The notes under the pieces: generated by a model
Database searches by the model: none
What the model was told of the DNA's origin: nothing
The model's input: the letters and a program-made list of their open reading frames with translations, nothing else
Position numbers and translations under genes: made by a program
DNA from: Paenibacillus sp. Root444D2
GTDB taxonomy: Bacteria > Bacillota > Bacilli > Paenibacillales > NBRC-103111
Assembly (NCBI RefSeq): GCF_001426375.1
Contig: NZ_LMEO01000012.1
Location: 319,362-383,361, forward strand
Direction of reading: 5' to 3'
DNA length: 64,000 nt
Shown: positions 7,823 through 16,811 of the stretch, piece after piece
Position numbering within the stretch: the first letter of the stretch is position 1
Layout: every line of letters begins with the position of its first letter

Positions 7823-8941
7823 CTAGCGAAGATAACGCATAAGCGGCTGGATATTTTGCTTCTTTATACAGTCTACGACCAGCTTGGCAACGGCAATACC
7901 GCCTCTTTCCTGGAAATGTGTATTATCCTCTGCGCCTTTGGGGAAGTTAGGGAACTCACCTGGCCACGCCCACATGAACAATGATTTCGTTTCCTCCGGA
8001 CCTAGTTCCTCAAACAATTGCCTGCTCTCTTCTGCCAAATCGATCAGAGGAACGTTCTCTTCCTCGGCGAGCTGCTTCATCGCGCTGATATAGTCACCAT
8101 GCGTATCTATGATTTTACCGGCAGTGTCAAAAAATCTTCGCTGCACAGGCGTTACTAGAATCGGGACAGCTCCCTGCAATCTGGCCTCTTGTATGTAGAT
8201 GTTCAAATACTCTTTATACGTTGTAAAAGGGGATGTTGCCCGCTCTGCATCCAGCTTCTGATCGTTATGCCCAAACTGAATGAACAGGTAGTCATTCGCA
8301 TTCATCTGGTCAAGAATGGGTGCCAGGCGTCCTTCCTCCAAAAAGCTTTTGGAGCTGCGGCCTGAAACCGCATAGTTGGCTACAGCGGCATCCGCTTTGA
8401 TAAAAAGCGGCAGCATTTGTCCCCAACCTGCGTACGGATAGCCATCCTGCGGTTGATCGGTTACGGTGGAATCACCGACGATATATAAGTTTGCAGCTTG
8501 CGGCGCCGAAGTAATTTCTAAAGCATTTATTCGCGGGGCGACGCCAGAGAATTCCAATCTCAGCTGTCCATCTGCCACATGAACGGTAAAGCTGCTAGTA
8601 ACAAACTCTCCTGCTGCCGTTAGAACATCGGCCAATACAAGTCTTCCAGGCCCCACCTTCAATCCTGTGCATGTTGCAGTTATCAGGTCTCCCATAAGTG
8701 TCTGAACCGTATAACTGCCATTCGGCACATCCACTACGAAGACAGCATCAAACGGAATGCAGAAATCTTGACGAAGCGCCGCGGGACGCCCACGATCTCG
8801 TTCAAACACAGTTGAACCATCCAGAAAGCCGTAGCCCATTCTTTCATTGTAATACGTTTGACCGCTAACTCTTGTGTACCCTTCTTTCAAATAGCTTGAA
8901 CTCTGATCTGGACCAAAATCGAACCTGAAGTTTACGCTCAT
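7823..8941 (-). CDS. Rhamnogalacturonan acetylesterase-like SGNH hydrolase (CE12)
   Basis: Removes acetyl groups, probably from rhamnogalacturonan oligosaccharides. Of 372 residues, about 1-145 form a galactose-binding-like beta domain and about 150-372 the SGNH hydrolase. The four SGNH blocks are visible: GDSTV (S158), SGRSS (G194), GHND (N226) and DNTHF (D339, H342). The N-terminal domain plus hydrolase arrangement resembles B. subtilis YxiM; YesT lacks the extra domain. There is no signal peptide, so it probably acts in the cytoplasm on imported oligomers. It follows the GH105 gene by 13 bases and is the last gene of the locus. Confidence 0.85.
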   Translation of the reverse strand: MSVNFRFDFGPDQSSSYLKEGYTRVSGQTYYNERMGYGFLDGSTVFERDRGRPAALRQDFCIPFDAVFVVDVPNGSYTVQTLMGDLITATCTGLKVGPGRLVLADVLTAAGEFVTSSFTVHVADGQLRLEFSGVAPRINALEITSAPQAANLYIVGDSTVTDQPQDGYPYAGWGQMLPLFIKADAAVANYAVSGRSSKSFLEEGRLAPILDQMNANDYLFIQFGHNDQKLDAERATSPFTTYKEYLNIYIQEARLQGAVPILVTPVQRRFFDTAGKIIDTHGDYISAMKQLAEEENVPLIDLAEESRQLFEELGPEETKSLFMWAWPGEFPNFPKGAEDNTHFQERGGIAVAKLVVDCIKKQNIQPLMRYLR

Positions 8942-8954
8942 AAACGCCTACCTC

Positions 8955-9980
8955 CTACCAGTCTTTGCGATTAAGCAAGGATGCTAAGAAAGTAAGCCCT
9001 AACCCTTGTCCCCAGCCTTGAATCCTTTTGTAAGGAACCCCTTTATAACCATCAATGTCTCGCATTACCGCTGTCCCAGCTGAAACATGGGTTACTGTCC
9101 CATCTTCCGTGATGCGTGAAAGTATGCCTTGAATTGATTTGTTCGTATATTTGTTGTAAAGAGGACCTGAACTGATAAGCGCAGCCGCGATACCAGCAGA
9201 ACCGCTCGTTTCCAAATAACCATCCTTGTCCGTTAAGACGGTATGCCAGAGCCCACTCTCATCTTGCAAGCGGACAAGTGCGCTCAATTGATCACGCAGT
9301 GAGCCCTCGAGAATCATAAATGAAGGATGCGTCACATGCACCAGTCTCAGCGCACGTGCCATCGTGATCGCTGCCCAAGCATTGCCGCGGGCCCAGAATA
9401 TGCTCGACATATGATTTTGCGCTATATGATCCCAACCGTGGTAGTAGAGATTAGTAGTCATATCTTGCAAGTAATTCTCGTGACCGTGATATTGTTTTAA
9501 CCCATCTTCGAAATAATCGTCACGCTTTAGTACGGAACCAATCCTCAGGAGGAAGTAACCTGCCATGAACATGGTATCCACCCATGCCTGCTGCGGAAAG
9601 TTATAGGTTTCCGAGTTCACCGTGTGCTGGAAAATACCTTCTCCGAAACGCTCAGCCTCATGCTGAAGGAATTCAGCCATTTGTGAGGCAAGATCGATAT
9701 ACCGATCTTCACCGGTCTCTTTGTACAGTGTCAACAAGGAGTGACCAATCGAGATCCCGTTGACAGATAACTTAGGCAAGCCATCCTCCAGCTTCTCATC
9801 GATCCAATCCTTCAGCAGCTGCAGATATTCCTCCTTGCCCGTCGCTTCATAGGCTTCGGTTACGCCATAGAAGGCTACACCACCCGGCCAATCCCAATTA
9901 AAGTCCATCCGGAACGTTCTATGAACAACACGGTCAATAACCTTGCGAATTTCATCTGGATCAAATTGTAAGGCTGGCAT
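8955..9980 (-). CDS. Unsaturated rhamnogalacturonyl hydrolase (GH105, YesR/YteR-like)
   Basis: Cytoplasmic (alpha/alpha)6-barrel enzyme that removes the 4,5-unsaturated galacturonate left by rhamnogalacturonan lyases. The motif FPQQAWVDTMFMAGYF carries the predicted general acid D135, as in YteR (MWLDGLYMGGPF). FWARGNAWAAITMA and ESSGSAG-like segments are also conserved. I prefer the ATG at 9980 (GGGAGG ten bases upstream), giving 341 residues; an in-frame ATG at 10028 would add 16 residues but has a poorer site. It lies between the permease and CE12 genes, exactly where yesR sits in B. subtilis. Confidence 0.9.
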   Translation of the reverse strand: MPALQFDPDEIRKVIDRVVHRTFRMDFNWDWPGGVAFYGVTEAYEATGKEEYLQLLKDWIDEKLEDGLPKLSVNGISIGHSLLTLYKETGEDRYIDLASQMAEFLQHEAERFGEGIFQHTVNSETYNFPQQAWVDTMFMAGYFLLRIGSVLKRDDYFEDGLKQYHGHENYLQDMTTNLYYHGWDHIAQNHMSSIFWARGNAWAAITMARALRLVHVTHPSFMILEGSLRDQLSALVRLQDESGLWHTVLTDKDGYLETSGSAGIAAALISSGPLYNKYTNKSIQGILSRITEDGTVTHVSAGTAVMRDIDGYKGVPYKRIQGWGQGLGLTFLASLLNRKDW

Positions 9981-10034
9981 CTTTTCATTTCCTCCCTGTA
10001 GTTGGCTATTTTCTATGTTTGTATTCATCTTTAC

Positions 10035-10880
10035 CTATCCCTTCAAACCGCTCGTCGATATCCCGTCAACAATGTACTTCTGGAATATGATGAAAACAAC
10101 GAAAATCGGGACAAGGGATAACGTTGACATGGCAAACATGCCGCCCCAGTTATTCAATGACTCGCTATCCAAGAAAAGCTTCAATGCTAAGGAAACCGGA
10201 TATTGACTCGGATTGTTCAAATAAAGCAGCGGCGTATAGAAATCATCCCATCTCCAATAGAAGGAGAAAATCGCCGAAGTCACGAGTGCCGGAACAATTA
10301 AAGGTACGATAATTTTGTAAAAGATGCTGTACTTGCTGCAGCCGTCCATTTTCGCGGCTTCATCCAATTCAGGGGGAATCGTACGAATAAACTGCATGAT
10401 CAAGAAGATGAAGAACGGAATCCCAAAGAACTGAGGGACAATAATCGGTTTAAAACTGGATAACCAGCCTATTTTGGCAAATAAAATATATTGCGAAATA
10501 ATCGTTACGTCTTGGGGGAGCAGCAAAGTAAGCATAACCGCTGAAAACCAGAATTTGCTTCCGGCAAAACGAATCCGGGCAAATCCATATCCTACTAAAG
10601 CGGAGGAAACTACCGCTCCTATCGTTGAGAGAATAACAATAATGAACGAATTTTTCATGAATGTAGCAAACGTATTGCCAGCAAAACCTTTCCAGCCCGA
10701 CACATAATTGTTCCACTCGAGCCGACTTGGGATCAGACTGGTAGCTGTTGTGTAAATTTCATCATTCGGCTTCAGTGAGCTGGCAACCAGCCACAAGATC
10801 GGATAAATCGCCGTTATCGCGATGGCACAAACGATGAGATGATAAAGCAGCGTTTTCACATTTTTCACTCGTAAAACCAT
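10035..10880 (-). CDS. Carbohydrate ABC transporter permease (MalG type)
   Basis: Second membrane subunit of a CUT1 sugar importer, 281 residues with six predicted membrane spans. The EAA loop that docks the ATPase reads [22 protein letters not shown]. The C-terminus ends ...[10 protein letters not shown], typical of MalG relatives. By position it corresponds to YesQ: it follows a MalF-type permease by 12 bases and precedes GH105. No ATPase gene is present in the locus. Such importers commonly share an MsmX-type ATPase encoded elsewhere. Confidence 0.92.
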   Translation of the reverse strand: MVLRVKNVKTLLYHLIVCAIAITAIYPILWLVASSLKPNDEIYTTATSLIPSRLEWNNYVSGWKGFAGNTFATFMKNSFIIVILSTIGAVVSSALVGYGFARIRFAGSKFWFSAVMLTLLLPQDVTIISQYILFAKIGWLSSFKPIIVPQFFGIPFFIFLIMQFIRTIPPELDEAAKMDGCSKYSIFYKIIVPLIVPALVTSAIFSFYWRWDDFYTPLLYLNNPSQYPVSLALKLFLDSESLNNWGGMFAMSTLSLVPIFVVFIIFQKYIVDGISTSGLKG

Positions 10881-10892
10881 GGTCTACCCCTC

Positions 10893-11780
10893 CTAGCTTT
10901 CGTAATGAACCCAATATTTCGATGTTTTGAAAATCACTAAGGTAATGAGTCCGATCAGGAGCAGCATGAACCACGCCATGGCTGAAGCGTAACCCATTTC
11001 GAAGAAGACGAATGCTCGATGGAATAAATAGAGCGAATACAGCAAGGTATTGTTTAGCGGCCCACCCTCTCCATTTGAAATGATGTAGGCCGGGGTAAAG
11101 GTTAAGAAGCCTGAAATCGTTTGCAGGATTAAATTAAAAAGAATAATTGGGCTTAACAAAGGCAGTGTGATGTGGAAAAATTTGCGAATCGGTCCAGCAC
11201 CGTCTACACTTGCGGCCTCGTAATAGGTCCCCGGAATATTTTTAAGACCGGCAAGAAAAATCAGCATGGAGGAACCAAATTGCCAAACTGACAGCAGTAC
11301 TAACGTTCCAAGCGCCGTTGCCGGGAAGCCAATCCAAGATGTACTGGTGTGGATGCCGATATTTCCTAGAAACGCATTGATTAGTCCCTTATCACCGAAT
11401 ATTTGCCGCCACATAATGGAAACCGCTACGCTGCCGCCAATCAATGACGGTAAGTAATACGTGGCTCTGTATAAACCAATTCCTTTTACCGCGCGGTTCA
11501 GAAGCATGGCGACGAGCAATGCAATAATGAGTCGCAGGGGAACGGACGTAAGTACATAAGTCAGCGTCACTAGGATCGAGTCCATGATTTTGTCGTCATC
11601 TGTGAACATTTTCTCGTAATTAGAGAGTCCCACCCATCGTGGAGCGGAAAGCAGATCGTACTCCGTAAATGAAAAGTACAGTGATGAAAACATCGGAAAC
11701 AGCGTGAAGATCAGAAAACCCAGGATAAAAGGTGATATAAACACATAACCGACTATGTGATCATTTTCACGTAGTTTCAT
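10893..11780 (-). CDS. Carbohydrate ABC transporter permease (MalF type)
   Basis: First membrane subunit of the same importer, 295 residues, six predicted spans, starting with a short cytoplasmic tail and YVFISPFILGFLIFTLFPMF. The EAA loop is YYEAASVDGAGPIRKFFHIT. Equivalent by order to YesP. It sits about 100 bases after the solute-binding protein gene. That gap contains a GC-rich inverted repeat without a T tract, probably an RNA-stability element rather than a terminator. Confidence 0.92.
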   Translation of the reverse strand: MKLRENDHIVGYVFISPFILGFLIFTLFPMFSSLYFSFTEYDLLSAPRWVGLSNYEKMFTDDDKIMDSILVTLTYVLTSVPLRLIIALLVAMLLNRAVKGIGLYRATYYLPSLIGGSVAVSIMWRQIFGDKGLINAFLGNIGIHTSTSWIGFPATALGTLVLLSVWQFGSSMLIFLAGLKNIPGTYYEAASVDGAGPIRKFFHITLPLLSPIILFNLILQTISGFLTFTPAYIISNGEGGPLNNTLLYSLYLFHRAFVFFEMGYASAMAWFMLLLIGLITLVIFKTSKYWVHYES

Positions 11781-11820
11781 AGTTCCACTCCCTTACATTC
11801 GTCAATGTCTATTTATTTAG

Positions 11821-11855
11821 GGAGGGGGGCCTGCATGAAGCTGCCCTTTTCCCCC
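11821..11855 (-). other. GC-rich intercistronic hairpin
   Basis: Between the solute-binding protein and permease genes, GGGGG and CCCCCC tracts can pair around an inner GGGC/GCCC stem. No U tract follows in the direction of transcription. Such structures often protect the upstream binding-protein message from 3' decay and thereby keep its level above that of the permeases; that role is inferred here. Confidence 0.4.
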
Positions 11856-11879
11856 TTTGTAAAGCTGCTTAAAAAGTTC

Positions 11880-13208
11880 TTATTTCTTATTTTTGGCAAG
11901 AATTGCGTTGGCATCGTTCATAAATCTGGCTGCGGCCTCTTCCACCGAGAGCTTCCTGTACAAGATTTGCTCTTGCATATCCCGAAGCAGCTTGCTTACT
12001 TCTGCAGCCCCTGGCGGATCCGGTGGATCCATAACACTGCTGTTCTGCTGCGCCCAAGCGACGTAATCATAGACTTTCTGATCAGCCTCTGTTAGTAGGG
12101 GTTTCAGACCTTCTTTAACAGCAGCCGAAATCGGAATCCCGCGGTCACCATTTATGAGCTTATTCGCTTCCATATCATTAATAAACCAAGAAATAAATTT
12201 AGCTGCTTCCGTTTTCTGCTTTGAGCTTTTCGAAATCGAGAACAGCATGGTTGGCTTCAGATAAAGTCCTTGTTTCCCATTTGGACCCGGCAGCCCTATC
12301 ATGCTCAATGACTTCTTAGCGGCTTCCTGCAGAGTCACGAATTGATTGGACCACGCCATTGTCATGAAACCATCACCGAGTACAACCGGATTCTCCTCCG
12401 GTGTCAATTTGGTTAAAGATTCTTTATCCCAGTTTCGCATATAGCCGGCATCGTACCATTTGAGATACATCGTAAAGTAATCTATAAAATATTGGGGATC
12501 GCTATAACCAAGACTCGTACCATCCGAGCTAAAATAGTGCTGATTTTGCGTACGCAAGTAGTAAGGAAAGAACTGATCGAAACGCATATGATCGAGTACT
12601 TTGTCTTGTCCTTTCATACGCTTGGCAATTCGCTCCAGATCAGACCAAGTCCAGTTCACAGGAATCGAAGCGATACCGGCCTGCTTCAGCAGGGCTGCAT
12701 CGAAAGTCGCTCCCATCGCATTCACCCCTAGAGGAATACCGTAAAGCTTGCCGTCAATTCGTCCAGAGTCTATCGTTTCCGCTGAAGCTGAACGAACATC
12801 AATCGTTCCGTTGGTCGTAAGCTCATCTAAATCTTCCAGCTGATTCTTCGAGCTATATTGATTTAAGTACGAGATATCCATCTGGATAATATCCGGCAGT
12901 TGGTTGGCCGCGGCTTGCGGAGCTAGTTTTTTCCAAAAATCATCGAAGCCGGCATATTCTGTATCGATCTTCACGCCTGGATTCTGCTGTTGGTACAACT
13001 CTATCAGCTTCAAGGTGTAGTCATGTCTGGCTTGACCGCCCCACCAAGCGATTCGAAGCTTAACGTCATGCTTGCTTTCACTTTTCGCTGTTTCTATTGT
13101 TCTTGATTTCCCAGTTCCCCCATTCGCTGATTGCTGACTCGAGCTGCATCCGATTACGGTTAACAACAACATGACTAGGAGCAGGACTGGTATTGGTATG
13201 CGTTTCAT
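11880..13208 (-). CDS. Extracellular sugar-binding lipoprotein (family 1, YesO-like)
   Basis: Substrate-binding component of the importer encoded downstream. The 442-residue protein has a lipoprotein signal ending in the lipobox VIGC, then an SBP_bac_1 fold beginning LRIAWWGGQARHDYTLKLIELYQQQNPGVKI. I chose the ATG at 13208, nine bases after AGGGGG; an upstream in-frame ATG adds eight residues without a signal function. Position and neighbours match YesO, predicted to bind rhamnogalacturonan oligosaccharides. It lies about 115 bases behind the yesN-like gene, so it may have an additional promoter of its own. Confidence 0.9.
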   Translation of the reverse strand: MKRIPIPVLLLVMLLLTVIGCSSSQQSANGGTGKSRTIETAKSESKHDVKLRIAWWGGQARHDYTLKLIELYQQQNPGVKIDTEYAGFDDFWKKLAPQAAANQLPDIIQMDISYLNQYSSKNQLEDLDELTTNGTIDVRSASAETIDSGRIDGKLYGIPLGVNAMGATFDAALLKQAGIASIPVNWTWSDLERIAKRMKGQDKVLDHMRFDQFFPYYLRTQNQHYFSSDGTSLGYSDPQYFIDYFTMYLKWYDAGYMRNWDKESLTKLTPEENPVVLGDGFMTMAWSNQFVTLQEAAKKSLSMIGLPGPNGKQGLYLKPTMLFSISKSSKQKTEAAKFISWFINDMEANKLINGDRGIPISAAVKEGLKPLLTEADQKVYDYVAWAQQNSSVMDPPDPPGAAEVSKLLRDMQEQILYRKLSVEEAAARFMNDANAILAKNKK

Positions 13209-13324
13209 AGTTAGCTTCCCCCTATGAGTCACCTGCGCTCCACACTTCTTATTATCAGCTTGGAAGAGCGAAAGTTGAATCTAATTTACCGCGATAAATG
13301 TTCAAAAAACAGTGAAAACAAGGT

Positions 13325-14878
13325 TTAAAGCGTCAACTTCTTATACTCGGAAGGAGCGCAGCCTGCAATCTTTTTAAACACTTGGGAGAAGTATTGCGGA
13401 TTGTCGCCAAAACCCAGTTGTTCCGCTAGTTCGAACATTTTAACATCATCATTATGTCTAATCATCTCCATTGCTTTCTTAATCCTAACGGTGACCACAT
13501 AGTTAGAGAACCGTTCTCCTGTCTCTTTCTTGAACAATTTCCCCAGATAATCCGGGTTCATATACAGCATCTGATGGGCTACCCAATTGAGAGAAAGTTC
13601 AGTGTTGGCTAGCTCCATATTTATAATATCAATAACCTTTTGGACGACTTGCGAATGTTTATTTTTATTTTGTTCGAAGTTAATAAGCGAGATTTCGGAT
13701 GCGATTTGCTTCAGCAAATGGATGCTCGCTTGCAGGGTCTCCAGTTGAGATATTTGACCGATTAGCCCCATGTAATGATTCATTTGCTCTTCCGCACATA
13801 GTCGCGTCATGGAAATAAATATTTGAATAACATACGACTTGGTCGTCTGAATATCGAGTCGGGAATTGGCCAGTTGATCGTGAAACGATTCAATGCTCAC
13901 TTCAGCTTCCTCCCAATTGCCCGCCCTTATCGGGAACAGAATCCGATCTTCGTCATAGACGAAATCAGCTTTGCTCAATACGGCGGAATCCAGGATATCA
14001 CGCATCGTAATCAGTCCGCCTTCACCGAGATAAAAGCGATGACCTAAACAATCGAGCGCTTGCAGATAAAGACGCCTCGCCTCTACGATATCACCCGATT
14101 CACTTAAGGCAACAGTCGTGTCAATTTTGTAATAGAGCATAAAAATGCGCCGTATCTCTTTGATTTGCTCTTGTAATCGCTCCATATCTTCGTGATCCTC
14201 AATCATAATTAGAATTTGCTCGGCAATGGTTGAACTTAGCAAAGGTTCATCGAGAATGTCCTCAGCAATATTTTTCACGGCAAAAAGATGCTCATATTCG
14301 AACTTGTCTTCCAGACGGAAAAGCAATAAGCGCACTTTCTTTCCGCTAACCTGCAGCCCAAATAAATCCTGATAATAATCCCAATCTCGGCTTCCATACG
14401 ACTTGTTCGTCACGAATTCCTTCAGAAACTGTTCCTTCACATGGGGCAGTACCTTCCGCAAATTCGCCTTCATCGACTGAATAAAGCCTTCCTTGCTCTC
14501 TTCCTGCTTGTATTCCGCTGCAATTTCGCTTAAGGCCTTCAGAATGCTGTTCTCGTTGCATGGCTTTAGTAAATAATGCTTCACCCCATATTGCATGGCG
14601 ATTTGGGCATATTCGAATTCATCGAATCCAGAAAGCATAATGAACCGGATGTGCGGATGGGTTTCTTTTACTCGGGCCACAAGCCCGAGTCCATCCATAC
14701 CAGGCATGCGAATATCACTAATAATAATGTCAGGTGTATGTTCACACACGAAAGCGTAGGCTTCAACACCATTTCGCGCTGTTCCAATTAACTGTGTATC
14801 CACCGATTGCCAGTCTACAATGGCAGAAATACCCTCAAGAATCATCCGTTCATCATCAACTAACAGCACTTTATACAT
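13325..14878 (-). CDS. YesN-type response regulator (REC + AraC HTH)
   Basis: Response regulator of 517 residues. The receiver domain (1-120) has the acidic pair DD at 8-9 and phosphoacceptor D55 in IIISDIRMPGMDG. A long linker follows, then a C-terminal AraC/XylS pair of helix-turn-helix motifs (about 415-515), ending GCAPSEYKKLTL. It starts six bases after the stop of the sensor kinase gene, with GAGGG nine bases before the ATG. It probably activates the neighbouring importer and enzyme genes in response to a plant oligosaccharide sensed by the kinase. Confidence 0.92.
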   Translation of the reverse strand: MYKVLLVDDERMILEGISAIVDWQSVDTQLIGTARNGVEAYAFVCEHTPDIIISDIRMPGMDGLGLVARVKETHPHIRFIMLSGFDEFEYAQIAMQYGVKHYLLKPCNENSILKALSEIAAEYKQEESKEGFIQSMKANLRKVLPHVKEQFLKEFVTNKSYGSRDWDYYQDLFGLQVSGKKVRLLLFRLEDKFEYEHLFAVKNIAEDILDEPLLSSTIAEQILIMIEDHEDMERLQEQIKEIRRIFMLYYKIDTTVALSESGDIVEARRLYLQALDCLGHRFYLGEGGLITMRDILDSAVLSKADFVYDEDRILFPIRAGNWEEAEVSIESFHDQLANSRLDIQTTKSYVIQIFISMTRLCAEEQMNHYMGLIGQISQLETLQASIHLLKQIASEISLINFEQNKNKHSQVVQKVIDIINMELANTELSLNWVAHQMLYMNPDYLGKLFKKETGERFSNYVVTVRIKKAMEMIRHNDDVKMFELAEQLGFGDNPQYFSQVFKKIAGCAPSEYKKLTL

Positions 14879-14884
14879 AAGCAG

Positions 14885-16654
14885 TTACCCTCTTTTCGTA
14901 ATAGGAATACGGACTGTAATACGAGCACCGCCGCCCGCGCGATTTTCCACTTGGACGCCGAACTCTTCGCCATAAGAAAGCTTGATCCGTTCATCAATAT
15001 TTTTCAAACCGATACCCGTACCTCTGGATTTACGTTCTCCTGCCAGGATCTGCTCTAAATAGGCTTCATCAATACCGGGTCCATTATCTTGCACGATGAG
15101 CAAAAGAGATTCGCCTTCTTCCTGGCCGATAATTTGAATCACACATGGCTCTAGCATGACTTCTACTGCATATTTAATCGCATTTTCCAAAAGCGGCTGC
15201 AGCGTCAGCTTTGGTATACTGTTACTTCTTATAGGTTCTGGAACATCGAGTCGAAAATCGAGCCGTTCTTCAAATCTGACTCTTTGAATCGTAATATAAT
15301 GCTGCACAAGCTGCAGCTCTTCTTCCACGGTGATGATATCCTGCTTCAAACTAATCGACGAACGGAGCAAATAGCCGAGTGATTCAACCATTTGGGACAC
15401 TTGCTTCTGTCCATTCATCTTGGAGATCCAATTGATTGATTCAAGCGTATTGTAAAGAAAATGCGGATTAATCTGCGCCTGCAAGGAACGAAATTCGGTT
15501 TCTTTGATGATCAACTGTTTCGTGTAGTTCTCTTTGATCAGCTCTTGAATACGCACTAGCATCATGCGATACGTACGCTGCAGCAAGCCTACCTCATCCA
15601 TCTGCTGTGATAATGGTGCGATCGTCGGCAGTTCGGACTTCTCCAAATCGCTAATTTGCAGGCCGCGCATGTTGGTAATTAAGCCTTCTATCGGCCTTGT
15701 TACGCTTCTTGCAACCGTCATTCCAAAACCGACAAGGAGGAAAAAGCTAAGCAGGAATGCGGCAATCATCCAGTTTTTCATCAAAATAATATGATAAAAG
15801 ATGGTTTGGAAGGGCAGGGTGTTGTAATACGTCCAGCCCAAATAATCAGAGTGAATATGGGAAACGAAATATTTCTCTCCGTCCTGTTCCATAATGCGAA
15901 AGCCCTTGGATGCCGACTCCGCTGGATTGCCCTCACTTAGCAAGGATTTCAAACTTGCTGCGCGCGGGTATATTAAATTCCCGTCTGATACTATGACGAG
16001 CTCGCCGTCCCTTGTTACGGCTTCTTTTGCGTATTGGTTAACAATTTTATCTAAATTCACATGCAGCACCAAGGTGCCCAGCTTGTTTAGCTCCAATTGG
16101 TCGAAGGAACGAATTTGTCTGGCAGCAATTAAGCTGTAATCCTGCGCGTCCGGGTTCACCCATCCCAGGGTGCCACTTCCCCGGTCAGCCGTCGTTTGGA
16201 TAAGGTCTCTCCGCTCTGATGAGAGCGTTGTCAAATTTCCGCTGGAATAGCTGCTTCCCTTCACATCGGTTATATCTGCTGCAATGATATACGTCTCAGA
16301 ATTGATATACTGCACGAGCCGATCCACAAGTTTAGCACGTGATTGGATACGATTGTAATCGGATTCATCCTCGTTCATCACGATCAAATTTTGCTGAATT
16401 TGTTCATCCGACATGATACTAAAGGTCAATCGTTCCACTTTGTTTAACTCGTTCTCAATCAAGGTAGAGGATAGATTCAGAACTTGAGATGATTTCTCAT
16501 AAATTTGCTGATCATAAATCGAATAGGCAATCTGGAGCCCCACTAATGAGATACAAGAACTGACTGCCATAGTAATTGTAATGAGCAGAAAAAGCTTCGC
16601 TTTAATGCGCAGATTGCGTATTTCATTAAACCACTTGCTTATGCCTGATTTCAT
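14885..16654 (-). CDS. YesM-type sensor histidine kinase
   Basis: Membrane sensor of 589 residues with a transmembrane helix at about 17-45, an extracellular Cache-like sensing domain to about residue 290, a second helix (295-316), a HAMP linker (VARSVTRPIEGLITNM), then a HisKA_7TM/His_kinase box with H398 in QAQINPHFLYNTLESINWI, and an ATP-binding domain (NAIKYAVE, DNGPGIDE, GTGIGLKNI). It pairs with the response regulator directly downstream. A terminator separates it from the GH42 gene upstream, so the kinase gene has its own promoter in the 157-bp gap. Confidence 0.92.
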   Translation of the reverse strand: MKSGISKWFNEIRNLRIKAKLFLLITITMAVSSCISLVGLQIAYSIYDQQIYEKSSQVLNLSSTLIENELNKVERLTFSIMSDEQIQQNLIVMNEDESDYNRIQSRAKLVDRLVQYINSETYIIAADITDVKGSSYSSGNLTTLSSERRDLIQTTADRGSGTLGWVNPDAQDYSLIAARQIRSFDQLELNKLGTLVLHVNLDKIVNQYAKEAVTRDGELVIVSDGNLIYPRAASLKSLLSEGNPAESASKGFRIMEQDGEKYFVSHIHSDYLGWTYYNTLPFQTIFYHIILMKNWMIAAFLLSFFLLVGFGMTVARSVTRPIEGLITNMRGLQISDLEKSELPTIAPLSQQMDEVGLLQRTYRMMLVRIQELIKENYTKQLIIKETEFRSLQAQINPHFLYNTLESINWISKMNGQKQVSQMVESLGYLLRSSISLKQDIITVEEELQLVQHYITIQRVRFEERLDFRLDVPEPIRSNSIPKLTLQPLLENAIKYAVEVMLEPCVIQIIGQEEGESLLLIVQDNGPGIDEAYLEQILAGERKSRGTGIGLKNIDERIKLSYGEEFGVQVENRAGGGARITVRIPITKRG

Positions 16655-16740
16655 GCAACGTCACCACTTTTCTTCGCTAAATAAGGTTCATGTTGGTGAG
16701 AGTCTTCGTGATGGAAGTCTCATTTACCTTTAAAGGTAGC

Positions 16741-16775
16741 AAAAAAGGATGCTGGTATTAATAGCCAGGCATCCT
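16741..16775 (-). terminator. Terminator after the GH42 gene
   Basis: On the minus strand GGATGCCTGG and CCAGCATCC pair around TATTAATA-type loop bases and are followed by TTTTTT. It separates GH42 from the sensor kinase gene. Confidence 0.8.
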
Positions 16776-16811
16776 CTTTCTTATATGAAATTAGGCACTC
16801 TCCAATGAATT